Shown one piece after another: positions 37,044-47,343 of a DNA stretch of 64,000 nt. The DNA comes from Nitrosomonas sp. (GTDB lineage Bacteria > Pseudomonadota > Gammaproteobacteria > Burkholderiales > Nitrosomonadaceae): positions 186,001 to 250,000 of the forward strand of contig JADJES010000003.1 in the NCBI GenBank assembly GCA_016708955.1. Direction: 5' to 3'. The stretch's first letter is position 1. The number at the start of each line of letters is the position of its first letter. The notes beneath the pieces are model-generated. The model did not search any database. It saw only the letters and a list, made by a program, of their open reading frames with translations, and was not told the DNA's origin. Both the position numbers and the translations under genes were made by a program.

Positions 37044-38357
37044 TTAACTCATCAAACGATATTGCTGTAACTTATAACGCAACGTCCTTTCCGAGATTCC
37101 TAGCTTTTTAACGGCCAGTTTCCGGGAGCCATTAACGGCTGCCAGCGTTTCCAAAATATGGTTACGTTCGAGTGTCTTGATATCTTGTGAAGTCGAATCA
37201 GCGTTTATAGTATTTATTTCATGATCAAAATCAGTTTCTTCAGGCAAATTGATATGCTCAGCTTCGATAGTATTTGTAGACAGAATCATGGCGCGTTGCA
37301 TTACATTCTCCAGTTCTCTGACATTGCCCGGCCAAGCGTGCTGAGTCAATTTTTCTATTGCAGCTTCGGTCATTCTGCGGAGTGATTGCCCTGTGCCGGC
37401 TACTGCTGCTTCCAGGACTCGCTGCGCCAGCGGCTCAATATCCAATCGCCGTTCACGAAGCGAAGGAATTTCGATTGGGAACACATTGAGCCGGTAATAC
37501 AGATCTTCACGGAATTGACCACTTTTAACCATGGCCATCATGTCACGGTTAGAAGTTGCCAGAACGCGGATATCGAGTTTGATGATCTTATGCCCGCCTA
37601 CTCTTTCAACTTCTCTTTCTTGTAAAACACGTAACAATTTTGCTTGTAGCTCCAGAGGCATTTCTGAAATTTCATCGAGTAGTAATGTGCCGCCTTCAGC
37701 TTGTTCGAATTTTCCAGGCTGAGATTGGGCTGCGCCGGTAAAAGCGCCTTTCTCGTAACCAAATAAGGTTGCCTCCAGTAAATTTTCTGGAATAGCTGCA
37801 CAATTGATGGCGACGAATGGTTTGGATGCGCGTAATGAATGCTGGTGAATAAAGCGCGCGATTACTTCTTTGCCACAACCGCTTTCACCCGTCAGCATGA
37901 CTGTTGCCGGAGATTGCGCAACCCGCTTGGCGAGAGAGAGTAGTGCTCGCGTACGCGGATCTTTTGCAACAATTTTGTCTTCTTGCTCAAGCTCGGATAG
38001 TACGTAGCGTTTGATGTGTGCCAGCAAACTATCTGGGTCAAACGGTTTCAGCAGATAATCGCAGGCACCTGTCTGCATTGCGGCAACTGCTTTTTCGACA
38101 TCTCCGTAAGCTGTCATCAGCAACACCGGCAATTCTGGATTGAACGCCTTGATTTTTTTTAACAAAGTGAATCCGTCCATGGGTCTCATCTGCACGTCGC
38201 TTACAACCATTCCCGCCTGAGATTCCTGTAGCGCAGCCATGGCGTCATTGCCATTGGATGCCGCTAATGTTTGATAACCCGCTAGTTTCATGGTGGCACA
38301 AATCGCCTCCAGTAAATCCTTGTCATCCTCTACAACCAAAATGGGTAGCGTATGCAT
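37044..38357 (-). CDS. fleR: FleR/FlrC-type sigma54-dependent flagellar response regulator
   Basis: Activator of middle flagellar genes (437 aa). The receiver has the acidic pair at 11-12 and Asp54 (VVSDVQMRPMDG). The AAA+ domain is complete with GESGCGKE, the sigma54-contacting GAFTGA loop and GGTLLLDEISEMP. A Fis-type helix-turn-helix ends it (LGISERTLRYKLQQY). It lies four bases downstream of its partner kinase gene on the minus strand. In contrast to the NtrX-like gene at 79, it keeps all sigma54-activator motifs. Confidence 0.92.
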   Translation of the reverse strand: MHTLPILVVEDDKDLLEAICATMKLAGYQTLAASNGNDAMAALQESQAGMVVSDVQMRPMDGFTLLKKIKAFNPELPVLLMTAYGDVEKAVAAMQTGACDYLLKPFDPDSLLAHIKRYVLSELEQEDKIVAKDPRTRALLSLAKRVAQSPATVMLTGESGCGKEVIARFIHQHSLRASKPFVAINCAAIPENLLEATLFGYEKGAFTGAAQSQPGKFEQAEGGTLLLDEISEMPLELQAKLLRVLQEREVERVGGHKIIKLDIRVLATSNRDMMAMVKSGQFREDLYYRLNVFPIEIPSLRERRLDIEPLAQRVLEAAVAGTGQSLRRMTEAAIEKLTQHAWPGNVRELENVMQRAMILSTNTIEAEHINLPEETDFDHEINTINADSTSQDIKTLERNHILETLAAVNGSRKLAVKKLGISERTLRYKLQQYRLMS

Positions 38358-38361
38358 CGTA

Positions 38362-39552
38362 TTAATCTCCTTTGTTTCTTGGTAGCCGTATCACAAATTC
38401 AGTTCCTGTATCTTGCGATGAATTAATCTGCACACTACCTCCCATGGACTGTATAACACCTCGAACAATGGCCAAACCTAAGCCGGTGCCTTCTGAGCGT
38501 GTTGTAAAAAAGGGCTCGAATAATCTTTCTTGCAGTGCCGCATCAATGCCTGGTCCATCATCATGGACACTTAGAACAATATTTTCTTCTTCCAGGTTGC
38601 CTGTCAGAATAATTTGATCTCCCGGGGATGATGCTTGCATGGCATTCTCAAGAAGATTTATCATCGCTCCGCATAATGCTTGACGGTCAGTCATTAGACT
38701 TCCAGTTTCACTCAGATCATGCACAATTAATTGCAAACCATGTTGGATCATCTGAGGCTCTATGACTTGTTGTAATTCTGCTAACAAATGACTGATTCTG
38801 ACATCTTCGAGTTGCGTTATTTCACCTTTAACAAAGCGTAGCATATCGTTAACTAGGTGCTCCAGGTGATGCATGCGTTCAATGGTTTTGGTTGCAAACT
38901 TTTGTCTTTCAACTGGAGTTAATGCATCACTTCCTAGATGATTGGCGTAGAGTAGTGCGGTTGAAAGCGGGGTACGCAACTGATGGGCAAGATTCGCTGC
39001 CATTTCACCCATTGAAGTGAGTCGCTGATTTCGTCTTATTTGATCCTGCAGGGCATAGGCCTCAGTAATATCGTTTACCAGCAGGATTCGTCTACCGGTA
39101 GAATCTGTTGCGCTGCTTTCAATGCGGATACGGCGTTGTTTTGCCGATTCTTGTTGTTTTGTAAGCCACTCGTTGATGATTGCAGTTGGTGATAAACGTT
39201 CTTGAATAACCTGATGCCATGCCAGCCCAAGTAATGGTTCTCCAAGAATCGAGATTGCAGCTGGATTTACTTGTTCGATACATTCTTGCTTACTCAGTGC
39301 TATTACGCCACCAGGCAACGCATTCAGTAAGAGACTTAACTGCTGCGACAAATTTTCCTTTGCAATTAATTGTCTGTGCAGCTCGCCATTTGCAACTGCC
39401 AGTTCTCCAGTTAATTGCGCTACCTGGTGTTGTAATTCCTGGTATACGCCGGATAGCTGTTCGGAGGCTTCATTAAAAGCTGCAAAAGCTAGTTGCAGCT
39501 GTTCCTGATCAACCGGTACTGGTTTAATTTCAATGACTTTGTTTGTTCGCAC
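38362..39552 (-). CDS. fleS: FleS/FlrB-type sensor histidine kinase
   Basis: Soluble kinase of 396 aa with no transmembrane segment, as in FleS/FlrB. It has an N-terminal coiled coil (about 15-70), a PAS-like domain (about 75-170), the HisKA box with the phospho-acceptor His (NLAHQLRTPLS, near 190), and an HATPase_c domain (NLLENAMQAS; DDGPGIDAA; GTGLGLAIV). It should phosphorylate the regulator encoded immediately downstream. It is divergent from fliF. Confidence 0.92.
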   Translation of the reverse strand: MRTNKVIEIKPVPVDQEQLQLAFAAFNEASEQLSGVYQELQHQVAQLTGELAVANGELHRQLIAKENLSQQLSLLLNALPGGVIALSKQECIEQVNPAAISILGEPLLGLAWHQVIQERLSPTAIINEWLTKQQESAKQRRIRIESSATDSTGRRILLVNDITEAYALQDQIRRNQRLTSMGEMAANLAHQLRTPLSTALLYANHLGSDALTPVERQKFATKTIERMHHLEHLVNDMLRFVKGEITQLEDVRISHLLAELQQVIEPQMIQHGLQLIVHDLSETGSLMTDRQALCGAMINLLENAMQASSPGDQIILTGNLEEENIVLSVHDDGPGIDAALQERLFEPFFTTRSEGTGLGLAIVRGVIQSMGGSVQINSSQDTGTEFVIRLPRNKGD

Positions 39553-39895
39553 TGGATTGGATGGCAGTAATTAGGAATGCCAGTAGCTTAGCATTTATAC
39601 CAGCATCAACAATGATGCGAATAGGGTGGGCAAACCTATTCTATTTGAGCATTCAGACTCGACAAAACTATCGATAATCATCACTTCAATAAAACTCTTT
39701 TCGTGGATTTAACATGAAAGATGTTTTTTCTTACGGCATGTATATTGATAAATTGAACAATGACTTGGTTTAGCTATTACAGGGGATATCTCTTGTGATC
39801 TTTATAATATAACAATTAGTTAGTTAATCTGAGCGATGAAAATTACTATTTATTTTTTTAATAAGTGGTCCAGAATCTAGGCAGGAGAATAGTGC
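39553..39895. promoter_or_regulatory. Divergent fleS / fliF intergenic region
   Basis: A 343-bp noncoding region from which two flagellar operons diverge. TATAAT at 39803-39808 could be a -10 for fliF, but no good -35 stands at the right distance. No sigma54 (GG-N10-GC) or sigma28 promoter was found with confidence. No gene seen. Confidence 0.4.
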
Positions 39896-41572
39896 GTGGC
39901 AACAGTACCTAGTGAATCCAATGTAGCAGCACCACCGACAACAATCCGGTTGGCGCAATTTAATCAATTGTCTAATCAAAAGAAATTGGGATTGATTCTC
40001 TCGGCAGCTGCTGTCATTGCTTTGCTGGTTGGCGCTTTGATGTGGAGTCAGGCGCCGGATTATCGTGTCCTTTATAACAATGTGTCGGATCAGGATGGTG
40101 CAGCCATTATTACTGCGTTACAACAAATGAACGTGCCGTATAAATTCTCCGAAAGCGGTGGCGGTGCCATCTTGATTCCAGAGAAACAAGTGCATGAAAT
40201 TCGCTTGAGGCTGGCGGGACAAGGTTTGCCCAAAGGCGGTTTGCCAGGATTTGAATTAATGGAGAATCAGAAATTTGGTTCCAGTCAGTTCCTCGAACAA
40301 GTTAATTATCAACGTGCGCTTGAAGGTGAATTAGCGCGTTCGGTTCAGTCATTATCAGCAGTGCAAAGTGCGCGAGTGCATTTGGCAATTGCGAAACCAT
40401 CTGTTTTTTCAAGAGAAAAACAGCAGCCAAGTGTTTCGGTACTACTCAACTTATATCCAGGCAGAGTTTTGGGTGCTGAGCAGGTTAGTGCGATCGTGCA
40501 CTTGATGTCGAGCAGTGTACCCAGTTTGCCGGTGAAGAATGTTACTGTCGTGGATCAAAATGGTAATCTGCTCAGTACCCAGAATGATGGTAAACAGGAT
40601 TCAAGATTTGATGCCAAACAGTTGGAGTATATACAGGAACTTGAAGAAAATTATATTCGTCGTATCGAAGCTATTCTGACGCCTATTACTGGTGCTGCGA
40701 ATGTGCGTGCTCAGGTTACTGCTGATATGGATTTTTCTCGTATTGAACGTGCCGAGGAAATTTATCGACCTAATAATACTGAATCAGAAGCTGCCGCTAT
40801 TCGTAGTCAACAAACGCTCGAAGCGACCTCCACCGGCGCTAAACTTGATGGAGGAATCCCTGGAGCGCTGACAAATCGTCCGCCTGAACCTGCTGCAGCA
40901 CCTATTGAAGCGGGAGGAGAAAACCAAGAAGAGGGTAATAAGACGCCTCCTGTACCGACAGATCAGAAAAAAGAATCTACGATTAATTATGAAGTAGATA
41001 AAACCGTACAGCATACTCAGCAATCAACCGGCAATATCAAACGATTATCTGCCGCTGTTGTGGTGAATTATCGTAAAAAAGTAGATGAGAACGGAGAAGT
41101 GACGTATGAACCGTTAACTGCTGAAGAGATTAAGGAAATCAACAGTCTTGTCAGAGAAGCTATGGGTTATAGCGAGAAACGAGGCGATTCGCTGACCGTA
41201 ACTAATGGTTTATTTACTGCTGACACTGCAACAATATTGGATATCCCGCTTTGGAAAGATCCTGATGTCATCATGCTGGCGAAGGAAATTGGGAAGCAGC
41301 TATTAATTGCAGCTGTTGTTTTGTTTTTCTTTTTAAAAATTCTACGCCCATTTCTAAAAAGCTTAACCCAACCCCCGCCTCCGGTAGAGCCTGAAAAGCT
41401 ATCTGGTGAGGCTGCGCTGGGTCAATTGTCAGAGCATGGGGATGGAACGGCGCTGCAAGCCATTCAGAAATCAATATTTGATGAGAATCTTAAGAAAGCT
41501 AAGCAACTGGCTGTGGATGAGCCTGCTATCGTCGCCAACGTGGTGAAAGAGTGGATATCTAAAAATGGATGA
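39896..41572 (+). CDS. fliF: Flagellar MS-ring protein FliF
   Basis: Forms the membrane-spanning MS ring, the base of the flagellar motor (558 aa, normal). It has a transmembrane helix near 30-52, the YscJ/FliF periplasmic ring domains (DYRVLYNNVSDQDGAAI; GLPGFELMENQKFG; RVHLAIAKPSVF), a variable Pro/Glu-rich region (about 310-365), a second helix near 465-485 and a C-terminal FliG-binding tail. It starts with GTG, with AGGCAGGAG upstream. Its end overlaps fliG by eight bases. Confidence 0.96.
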   Translation: MATVPSESNVAAPPTTIRLAQFNQLSNQKKLGLILSAAAVIALLVGALMWSQAPDYRVLYNNVSDQDGAAIITALQQMNVPYKFSESGGGAILIPEKQVHEIRLRLAGQGLPKGGLPGFELMENQKFGSSQFLEQVNYQRALEGELARSVQSLSAVQSARVHLAIAKPSVFSREKQQPSVSVLLNLYPGRVLGAEQVSAIVHLMSSSVPSLPVKNVTVVDQNGNLLSTQNDGKQDSRFDAKQLEYIQELEENYIRRIEAILTPITGAANVRAQVTADMDFSRIERAEEIYRPNNTESEAAAIRSQQTLEATSTGAKLDGGIPGALTNRPPEPAAAPIEAGGENQEEGNKTPPVPTDQKKESTINYEVDKTVQHTQQSTGNIKRLSAAVVVNYRKKVDENGEVTYEPLTAEEIKEINSLVREAMGYSEKRGDSLTVTNGLFTADTATILDIPLWKDPDVIMLAKEIGKQLLIAAVVLFFFLKILRPFLKSLTQPPPPVEPEKLSGEAALGQLSEHGDGTALQAIQKSIFDENLKKAKQLAVDEPAIVANVVKEWISKNG

Positions 41573-42560
41573 CGAAGGAATCAAGAAAAGCGCAATTTTG
41601 CTGATGACTTTAGGTGAGCAAGAAGCGGCATCAGTGATCAAGCTGTTGGGGCCAAAAGAGGTGCAAAGATTGGGCGAAACGATGTCTACGCTGCAGAATA
41701 TAACGCGTAATGAGATTGAGAACATCGTGTCAGAATTTTGTAATCAGGCTGAAGGAAAAACCACTTTGGGTCAGGATTCAGCTGATTATATCCGGAAGGT
41801 TTTGACCAGTGCTTTGGGCGATGAAAAAGCCGCTAATCTCATTGATCGCATCTTGCACGGTGGCGATACCAGCGGTATCGAAGGATTGAAGTGGATGGAT
41901 GCGCCGTCAGTGGCTGAGCTGATCAAGAATGAACATCCGCAGATTATTGCTACTATACTGGTTCATCTGGAACGTGATCAGGCAAGTGAAGTTTTAAGCT
42001 TGTTTACCGAACGGTTACGTAACGATACGTTATTACGTATTGCTACACTGGATAGCATCCAACCTGATGCATTGCGTGAATTAAACGATGTTCTAACCAA
42101 GTTGTTATCGGGCAGTAATACTATTCGTAAATCCGCCATGGGCGGGGTGCGCGCAGCAGCCGAGATTCTTAATTTTGTTCCAACCGCCCAAGAAACCAGT
42201 GTCATTGATAATATTAAACAGTACGATGAAGATTTGGCACAAAAAATCATGGATGAAATGTTTGTATTTGATAATCTGATTGATATTGATGACCATGGTA
42301 TTCAATTGCTCCTCAGGGAAGTGCAGTCGGAATCTTTGATCATTGCCTTGAAGGGCGCGCAAGAAGAATTGCGTAAGAAAATTTTCAAGAATATGTCACA
42401 ACGTGCCGCTGAAGCTCTGCGGGAAGATCTTGAAAGCAAAGGTCCGGTAAGACTCTCCGAGGTGGAAGCGGAACAAAAAGAAATTCTTAAGGTTGTGCGT
42501 CAGTTGGCTGACGATGGGCAGATTGTATTGGGTGGAAAAGGTGATGATGGTTTCATTTAG
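41565..42560 (+). CDS. fliG: Flagellar motor switch protein FliG
   Basis: C-ring component contacting FliF, FliM and the stator (331 aa). It shows the N-terminal KKSAILLMTLGEQEAA, the middle EHPQIIATILVHL (EHPQ motif binding FliM) and the C-terminal torque helix with conserved charged residues (LLREVQSESLIIALKGA). Overlap with fliF indicates translational coupling. Confidence 0.97.
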   Translation: MDDEGIKKSAILLMTLGEQEAASVIKLLGPKEVQRLGETMSTLQNITRNEIENIVSEFCNQAEGKTTLGQDSADYIRKVLTSALGDEKAANLIDRILHGGDTSGIEGLKWMDAPSVAELIKNEHPQIIATILVHLERDQASEVLSLFTERLRNDTLLRIATLDSIQPDALRELNDVLTKLLSGSNTIRKSAMGGVRAAAEILNFVPTAQETSVIDNIKQYDEDLAQKIMDEMFVFDNLIDIDDHGIQLLLREVQSESLIIALKGAQEELRKKIFKNMSQRAAEALREDLESKGPVRLSEVEAEQKEILKVVRQLADDGQIVLGGKGDDGFI

Positions 42561-42636
42561 TTGATAGATTCTTCGTCAGCTGAGCTAAGTTAATAGTCAT
42601 CGCGTGCCTGTTTATTACTGAAATGAAGGTTTGTCA

Positions 42637-43344
42637 ATGATTGCAAGTAATTCTTTCTCAAAAGAAAAACTCAGTGCTTATCAGCGATGGGAGATGAATT
42701 CTTTTGAGACGCCCGATTTAGCCAGAGAAACGCAGGAAGCGGCGACTGAAGCCAGTTTGCAAGTCGATGAACAGCCTCAAATTTCTTTACCGACTGAAGA
42801 GGAAGTTGCTGCAATTTTTCAGCGCGCCAAAGAAGATGGGTATGCAGCAGGATTGCAAGAAGGTAACGCAGTAGGCTACGCAGAAGGCAGACAAATTGCT
42901 GAAATTGAAGTTAAAGCCGAAGTCGCACGCGTTCAAGCACTGCTATCCAAACTAGACCAAGAGTTGCATGAAATGGATCAGCAAGTGGCTGATAACCTAT
43001 TAGAACTGGCAATTGCACTTGCTAAAAAAGTGGTCACACAGGCATTAAAACTAAAACCTGAGCTGATTATACCTATCGTGCAAGAAGCTATCCGTAATTT
43101 GCCCAATGCGATGCAACATCCTCGTCTTTTTTTGCATCCTGAGGATGCAAAATTGGTACTTGTGCATCTGAATGATCAGTTAGAACAGGATCACTTGTGT
43201 ATTCGTGAAGATGAGCAAATCTCCAGAGGAGGGTGCCGTATTGAAGCCAGTGGTAGTGAAATTAACGGAAGCTTGGAAGTGCGCTGGCAGAGAGTATTAT
43301 CAGCCATTGGTCAGAATGACGGATGGCTTGAGAAGAAAGATTAA
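42637..43344 (+). CDS. fliH: Flagellar export stator protein FliH
   Basis: Negative regulator and stator of the FliI export ATPase (235 aa). The ATG at 42637 is chosen because AAGG lies eight bases upstream. The in-frame TTG two codons earlier is too close. Glycine-containing repeats (GYAAGLQEGNAVGYAEGR) typical of FliH precede a long helix, and the C-terminal domain binds FliI. The stop is two bases before the fliI start. Confidence 0.93.
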   Translation: MIASNSFSKEKLSAYQRWEMNSFETPDLARETQEAATEASLQVDEQPQISLPTEEEVAAIFQRAKEDGYAAGLQEGNAVGYAEGRQIAEIEVKAEVARVQALLSKLDQELHEMDQQVADNLLELAIALAKKVVTQALKLKPELIIPIVQEAIRNLPNAMQHPRLFLHPEDAKLVLVHLNDQLEQDHLCIREDEQISRGGCRIEASGSEINGSLEVRWQRVLSAIGQNDGWLEKKD

Positions 43345-43346
43345 TT

Positions 43347-44753
43347 ATGGTTTGTTCTGAGCAATGGGACGGCTTCTTAAGAAACTGCACTCAGCTGATT
43401 GCCCCGGCAAACCCTTTCTTATTAAGCGGAACAATTACCCGGGTAGCAGGGCTGGTCATAGAAGCAGTGGGACTCAGATTGGCAGTTGGCAGCAGTTGTA
43501 CCATTTTTCTATCGAATGGTCATCACGTCTCGGCTGAAGTTGTCGGGTTTTCTGGAGAGCGCTTATTTCTAATGCCATCCAGTGATGTTTATGGATTGTC
43601 GCCGGGTGCGAAAGTCGTTCCTACAGAACTTGTTGGTGAATCTCCCCAAATTGGTAATTTTCAACATCCACGAAGACGTGCAGCAGATCGTGCTAAGCAT
43701 GTTTTTGTCGGACCTGAGCTGCTTGGTCGTGTTTTAAATGGCGTTGGAGACCCGCTCGATCGTCTTGGTCCCACTCATGCAGAGCAGAGTGTGCCGCTAT
43801 ATAGCCGTCCTTATAACCCATTGGAGCGAATTCCTGTCAGTGAGCCGCTCGACGTTGGGGTGCGTGCGATTAACATGTTACTGACTGTTGGGCGAGGTCA
43901 GCGCATGGGATTGTTTGCGGGCAGCGGCGTGGGTAAAAGCGTACTGCTTGGCATGATGGCACGCTATACCACCGCTGATGTGATTGTTGTCGGCTTAATT
44001 GGGGAGCGGGGACGCGAAGTTAAGGAATTTATAGAAAATATTCTTGGTAAGGAAGGGCTTGCGCGCTCAGTTGTGGTTGCAGCACCTGCTGACACTTCAC
44101 CGTTGTTACGTTTGCAAGGCGCAGCCTACGCGACAGCCATTGCCGAATATTTTCGAGATACCGGCAAGCATGTGTTACTCATAATGGACTCATTAACTCG
44201 CTATGCCATGGCGCAAAGGGAAATATCTTTGGCTATCGGCGAGCCGCCAGCTACCAAAGGGTATCCTCCATCAGTATTTGCTAAATTACCGCAACTGGTG
44301 GAGCGTGCCGGTAATGGTAATCATAATAGTGGTTCAATTACGGCCTTTTATACTGTATTGACTGAAGGCGATGATCAGAATGATCCTATCGCTGATAGCG
44401 CACGCGCCATTCTCGATGGCCATATTGTTTTATCACGAAGATTAGCAGAAGCGGGACATTACCCCGCGATCGATATCGAAGCATCAATCAGTCGCGTCAT
44501 GACCAGTGTGGTTCCACAGAAACAGGTGGATATGGCGCGGCAATTTAAAAGCCTATGTTCGCGGTATCAACGTAGCCATGATTTGATCAGTGTCGGTGCC
44601 TATGTTGCTGGGACAGATCCGGAACTGGATCGAGCTATCAGGCTGTATCCCGCATTTGAAAAATTTTTACAGCAGAATATGTCTCAGCATGAGACCTTTT
44701 CCGATAGCCTTGAAAAACTAACAAAATTGTTTGAAAGTGAAGAAATACGGTAA
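43347..44753 (+). CDS. fliI: Flagellum-specific export ATPase FliI
   Basis: ATPase of the flagellar type III export apparatus, related to the F1 beta subunit (468 aa). Walker A GSGVGKSV is near residue 193. Walker B HVLLIMDSLTRYAMAQRE, the E-loop LIGERGREV and ATKGYPPSVFAKLPQLVERAG follow. It lies between fliH and fliJ, its two regulators. Confidence 0.97.
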   Translation: MVCSEQWDGFLRNCTQLIAPANPFLLSGTITRVAGLVIEAVGLRLAVGSSCTIFLSNGHHVSAEVVGFSGERLFLMPSSDVYGLSPGAKVVPTELVGESPQIGNFQHPRRRAADRAKHVFVGPELLGRVLNGVGDPLDRLGPTHAEQSVPLYSRPYNPLERIPVSEPLDVGVRAINMLLTVGRGQRMGLFAGSGVGKSVLLGMMARYTTADVIVVGLIGERGREVKEFIENILGKEGLARSVVVAAPADTSPLLRLQGAAYATAIAEYFRDTGKHVLLIMDSLTRYAMAQREISLAIGEPPATKGYPPSVFAKLPQLVERAGNGNHNSGSITAFYTVLTEGDDQNDPIADSARAILDGHIVLSRRLAEAGHYPAIDIEASISRVMTSVVPQKQVDMARQFKSLCSRYQRSHDLISVGAYVAGTDPELDRAIRLYPAFEKFLQQNMSQHETFSDSLEKLTKLFESEEIR

Positions 44754-44771
44754 TCGAAGACGAAAATCATT

Positions 44772-45230
44772 ATGCCAACCACATCATCACTAAAACTGCT
44801 TTTGGACCTGGCGCAACAGCGGACTGATTCTGCAGCGAAGAAACTTGGAAAGTTGAATTTGCAACAGCAAGAAGCAGAAAAAAAGTTAAATTTACTTTTG
44901 CAGTACCGTCATAGTTATCAATCACACTTTCAGAATTCTACAGAGAAAGGAATTGACCACATTGAATGGCTAAATTTTATTGCTTTTATTAATAAACTTG
45001 ACGCCGCTATCACTGAACAACAACAAACGGTTTTATATGCGCAAAACAAAAGGATAGAAGGAGGAAATGAATTTTTGTCTTGCCAGCGCAAATTAAAATC
45101 CTACGATACGCTATCGCAGCGTCAACATATTGAAGAGAATATGAAACAATCAAAATTGGAGCAGAAAGTACAAGATGAATTTGCATCGAATTCTCTCCAT
45201 CGAGATTCATTTCTGCGCAAAGGTGGTTAG
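44772..45230 (+). CDS. fliJ: Flagellar export chaperone FliJ
   Basis: A 152-aa, almost wholly helical coiled-coil protein. FliJ fits in the FliI hexamer and passes chaperones to the export gate. Sequence similarity across the family is weak, so the call relies on length, coiled-coil character (heptads from about 5-50 and 85-130) and position between fliI and fliK. Confidence 0.85.
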   Translation: MPTTSSLKLLLDLAQQRTDSAAKKLGKLNLQQQEAEKKLNLLLQYRHSYQSHFQNSTEKGIDHIEWLNFIAFINKLDAAITEQQQTVLYAQNKRIEGGNEFLSCQRKLKSYDTLSQRQHIEENMKQSKLEQKVQDEFASNSLHRDSFLRKGG

Positions 45231-45312
45231 CAACATATCCAGTAATAGTCAGACTGGTATAGAGATTGCTTTTTTACTTGGGGCAGTATTAATTGTATGA
45301 GACTAAAAGCTT

Positions 45313-46512
45313 ATGTTAAACATATCAGTTGCACCACAAATCAAATCTTCAGCTGAAAATTCTGTGGCAATGATCAATTCCGGTTCAACCGGATTAAAAG
45401 AACCTGTTGCAGAAGAGTTTGGTAAAGTTCTGGAGCGTGAAGTATCTGAAGCAACGGACAAACAGGATAAGAACAATGCTTCTAGCACAAAAGAACATTC
45501 CAGTAGTGCAACATCTTTAGAAGAGACAGTTAAAGACACGGATAGAGGTAAAGACACCGATACAGCTGCAATTGCAGCCTCGATTGTGGCAACGACAACG
45601 AATGGTGCAAACAGCTTCATTCAAAATCTGCTTAGCAATACGAGCAGTGCGTACAAAACCGATCAATCATTAAGCGCAGTGGATTCCGTGTTAAATCCAG
45701 ATGCGATGACTGCAACCCCAATTTTGCCACTGGCTTGGCTCCAATCAACTCAGAATGCATTACCCTCCCAAGACGGTGAACAGATTCCGGGTTCAACGAT
45801 TCCAATTAGCAATCAATTGTTGCAGCAAAGACCTGCACAGCCAAACTTGGTTGCAAGCAGTTCTACTTCTTTATCCAATAATGCATGGCAAACATTGGAT
45901 GCGGCAGATTCTGCCGCTTACGGCAAATTTCTTCCATTTTCCTCAGAGATGAATGAAGCCATCCAGGTTAATACAGGGGAATCGATATTTTCAACACAAG
46001 GCGAAACAATTTCCTCACAACCATTCAGTCTAAGCAACTCCGCTTCCGGCGTTCCCCTGAATACGACACTACAGGATATCCATGTTGATCTTCCTGTAGG
46101 TCAGCCAAAGTGGGGTGGGGAATTTGCGCAAAAAATTGTCTGGTTGTCTTCTCAGCAAAACCAGGTGGCTGAAATTCGTTTAAACCCGGCACATCTTGGA
46201 CCTGTTGAAGTGATGCTGAGTATTACGCAGGATCAGGCGACAGCGCAGTTTTCGTCTCCTCATTTGGCGGTACGTGAAGCGATTGAACAAGCATTGCCTC
46301 GATTAAGAGAGATGATGGCTGAGAATGGTATTACATTGGGTAATGTAATGGTCGGTTCTGATTCATTTCAGCAAGACAATAGACAACAGCAAGCATATCA
46401 TTCCGCAAAAGATACCAACAATATGGCAGATGCAAGACCAGAGACTGTGGGTCAAATTGAAACAACTGTCGTGCCAAGCCGGCATCTCGGCATGGTTAAT
46501 ACGTATGCCTGA
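45313..46512 (+). CDS. fliK: Flagellar hook-length control protein FliK
   Basis: Secreted molecular ruler that stops hook growth (399 aa). The N-terminal two thirds are low-complexity, Ser/Thr/Gln/Ala-rich, as usual. The C-terminal Flg_hook domain (about 255-345) is conserved: WLSSQQNQVAEIRLNPAHLG followed by PVEVMLSI and REMMAENGITLGNVMVG. It follows fliJ and precedes a 335-bp gap before fliL. Confidence 0.9.
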   Translation: MLNISVAPQIKSSAENSVAMINSGSTGLKEPVAEEFGKVLEREVSEATDKQDKNNASSTKEHSSSATSLEETVKDTDRGKDTDTAAIAASIVATTTNGANSFIQNLLSNTSSAYKTDQSLSAVDSVLNPDAMTATPILPLAWLQSTQNALPSQDGEQIPGSTIPISNQLLQQRPAQPNLVASSSTSLSNNAWQTLDAADSAAYGKFLPFSSEMNEAIQVNTGESIFSTQGETISSQPFSLSNSASGVPLNTTLQDIHVDLPVGQPKWGGEFAQKIVWLSSQQNQVAEIRLNPAHLGPVEVMLSITQDQATAQFSSPHLAVREAIEQALPRLREMMAENGITLGNVMVGSDSFQQDNRQQQAYHSAKDTNNMADARPETVGQIETTVVPSRHLGMVNTYA

Positions 46513-46847
46513 TGCTCCATAAGATCGGGCTTATTCGATTTTTTGTGAATCTACCTCCTATGCATAATCTGTCACGCTATCCGATCCGATGGTGTGGCAG
46601 AAAATAGCTTCTTCAGATAACCATATAAGCCATTTGTTTTTTTCTGTATTTTTGATTTGAATTGAAACCAAATTAACCGGCTAGATCCTACGAATATTCT
46701 TTTAAGAAGAAATTAGCATGCATACCTGACGGATTCTCTATTAATCTCTGTATCTGGAAATAGTGACATTATTTCATTGTTGTTTGTGATATCAGTTTGC
46801 TGCCTCGTCGAAGATAATTGATTCCATCAAATAAGGAGTTGAGAAAA
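46513..46847 (+). promoter_or_regulatory. Intergenic gap between fliK and fliL
   Basis: The only large gap in the fliF-fliR run, noncoding on both strands. It probably contains a promoter for fliLMNOPQR. The candidate TGGCA-N-GC at about 46594 has the wrong spacing for sigma54, and no sigma28 motif is clear. Confidence 0.35.
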
Positions 46848-47336
46848 ATGTCAAAGACTATTGAAGCACCAGCTGCTACAGAAGGCAAGAAGGGCAAAAA
46901 GGGATTGATCATTATCATCTTGATAGCAGTCATTGCTATTGGCGCAGGTGGCGGTGGCACTTGGTATTTTATGAAAATGTCAGGTGATGAAGATTCCGAG
47001 CCTGTAAAACCAAAGGAAAAACCAACCACATTTGTGGATCTTGAAATCTTTACAGTTAATCTTCAGCCGGAAGAAAATAGTCAATATTTGCAGGTTGGAT
47101 TAACCGTAAAAACCAAAGAAACTCCTGTTGTAGCGGAGATTAAAAAGCAAATGCCGGCTATTCGCAATCGTATTCTCATGTTACTTTCCAGTAAGAAATC
47201 GGCAGATATCACAGGTATTGTGGGGAAACAACAGTTAAGTCAGCAGATTGTGGATGAAATCAAACAATCATTGGATACATCAGAACTGCAAGAGGATGTG
47301 CTGGAAGTATTATTTACATCATTTGTGATCCAGTAA
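46848..47336 (+). CDS. fliL: Flagellar basal body-associated protein FliL
   Basis: Single-pass inner-membrane protein that associates with the stator (162 aa). The ATG at 46848, with AAGGAG upstream, is preferred to an in-frame start ten codons earlier that overlaps the ribosome site. A transmembrane helix (about 19-40, GLIIIILIAVIAIGAGGGG) precedes the periplasmic FliL domain with FTVNLQPEENSQYLQVGLTV. Confidence 0.93.
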   Translation: MSKTIEAPAATEGKKGKKGLIIIILIAVIAIGAGGGGTWYFMKMSGDEDSEPVKPKEKPTTFVDLEIFTVNLQPEENSQYLQVGLTVKTKETPVVAEIKKQMPAIRNRILMLLSSKKSADITGIVGKQQLSQQIVDEIKQSLDTSELQEDVLEVLFTSFVIQ

Positions 47337-47343
47337 ACGACAG

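Noticed and set aside
46590..46610. Sigma54-like promoter TGGCA...GC before fliL
   Set aside because: The GG to GC distance is nine bases rather than ten and the downstream element is poor.
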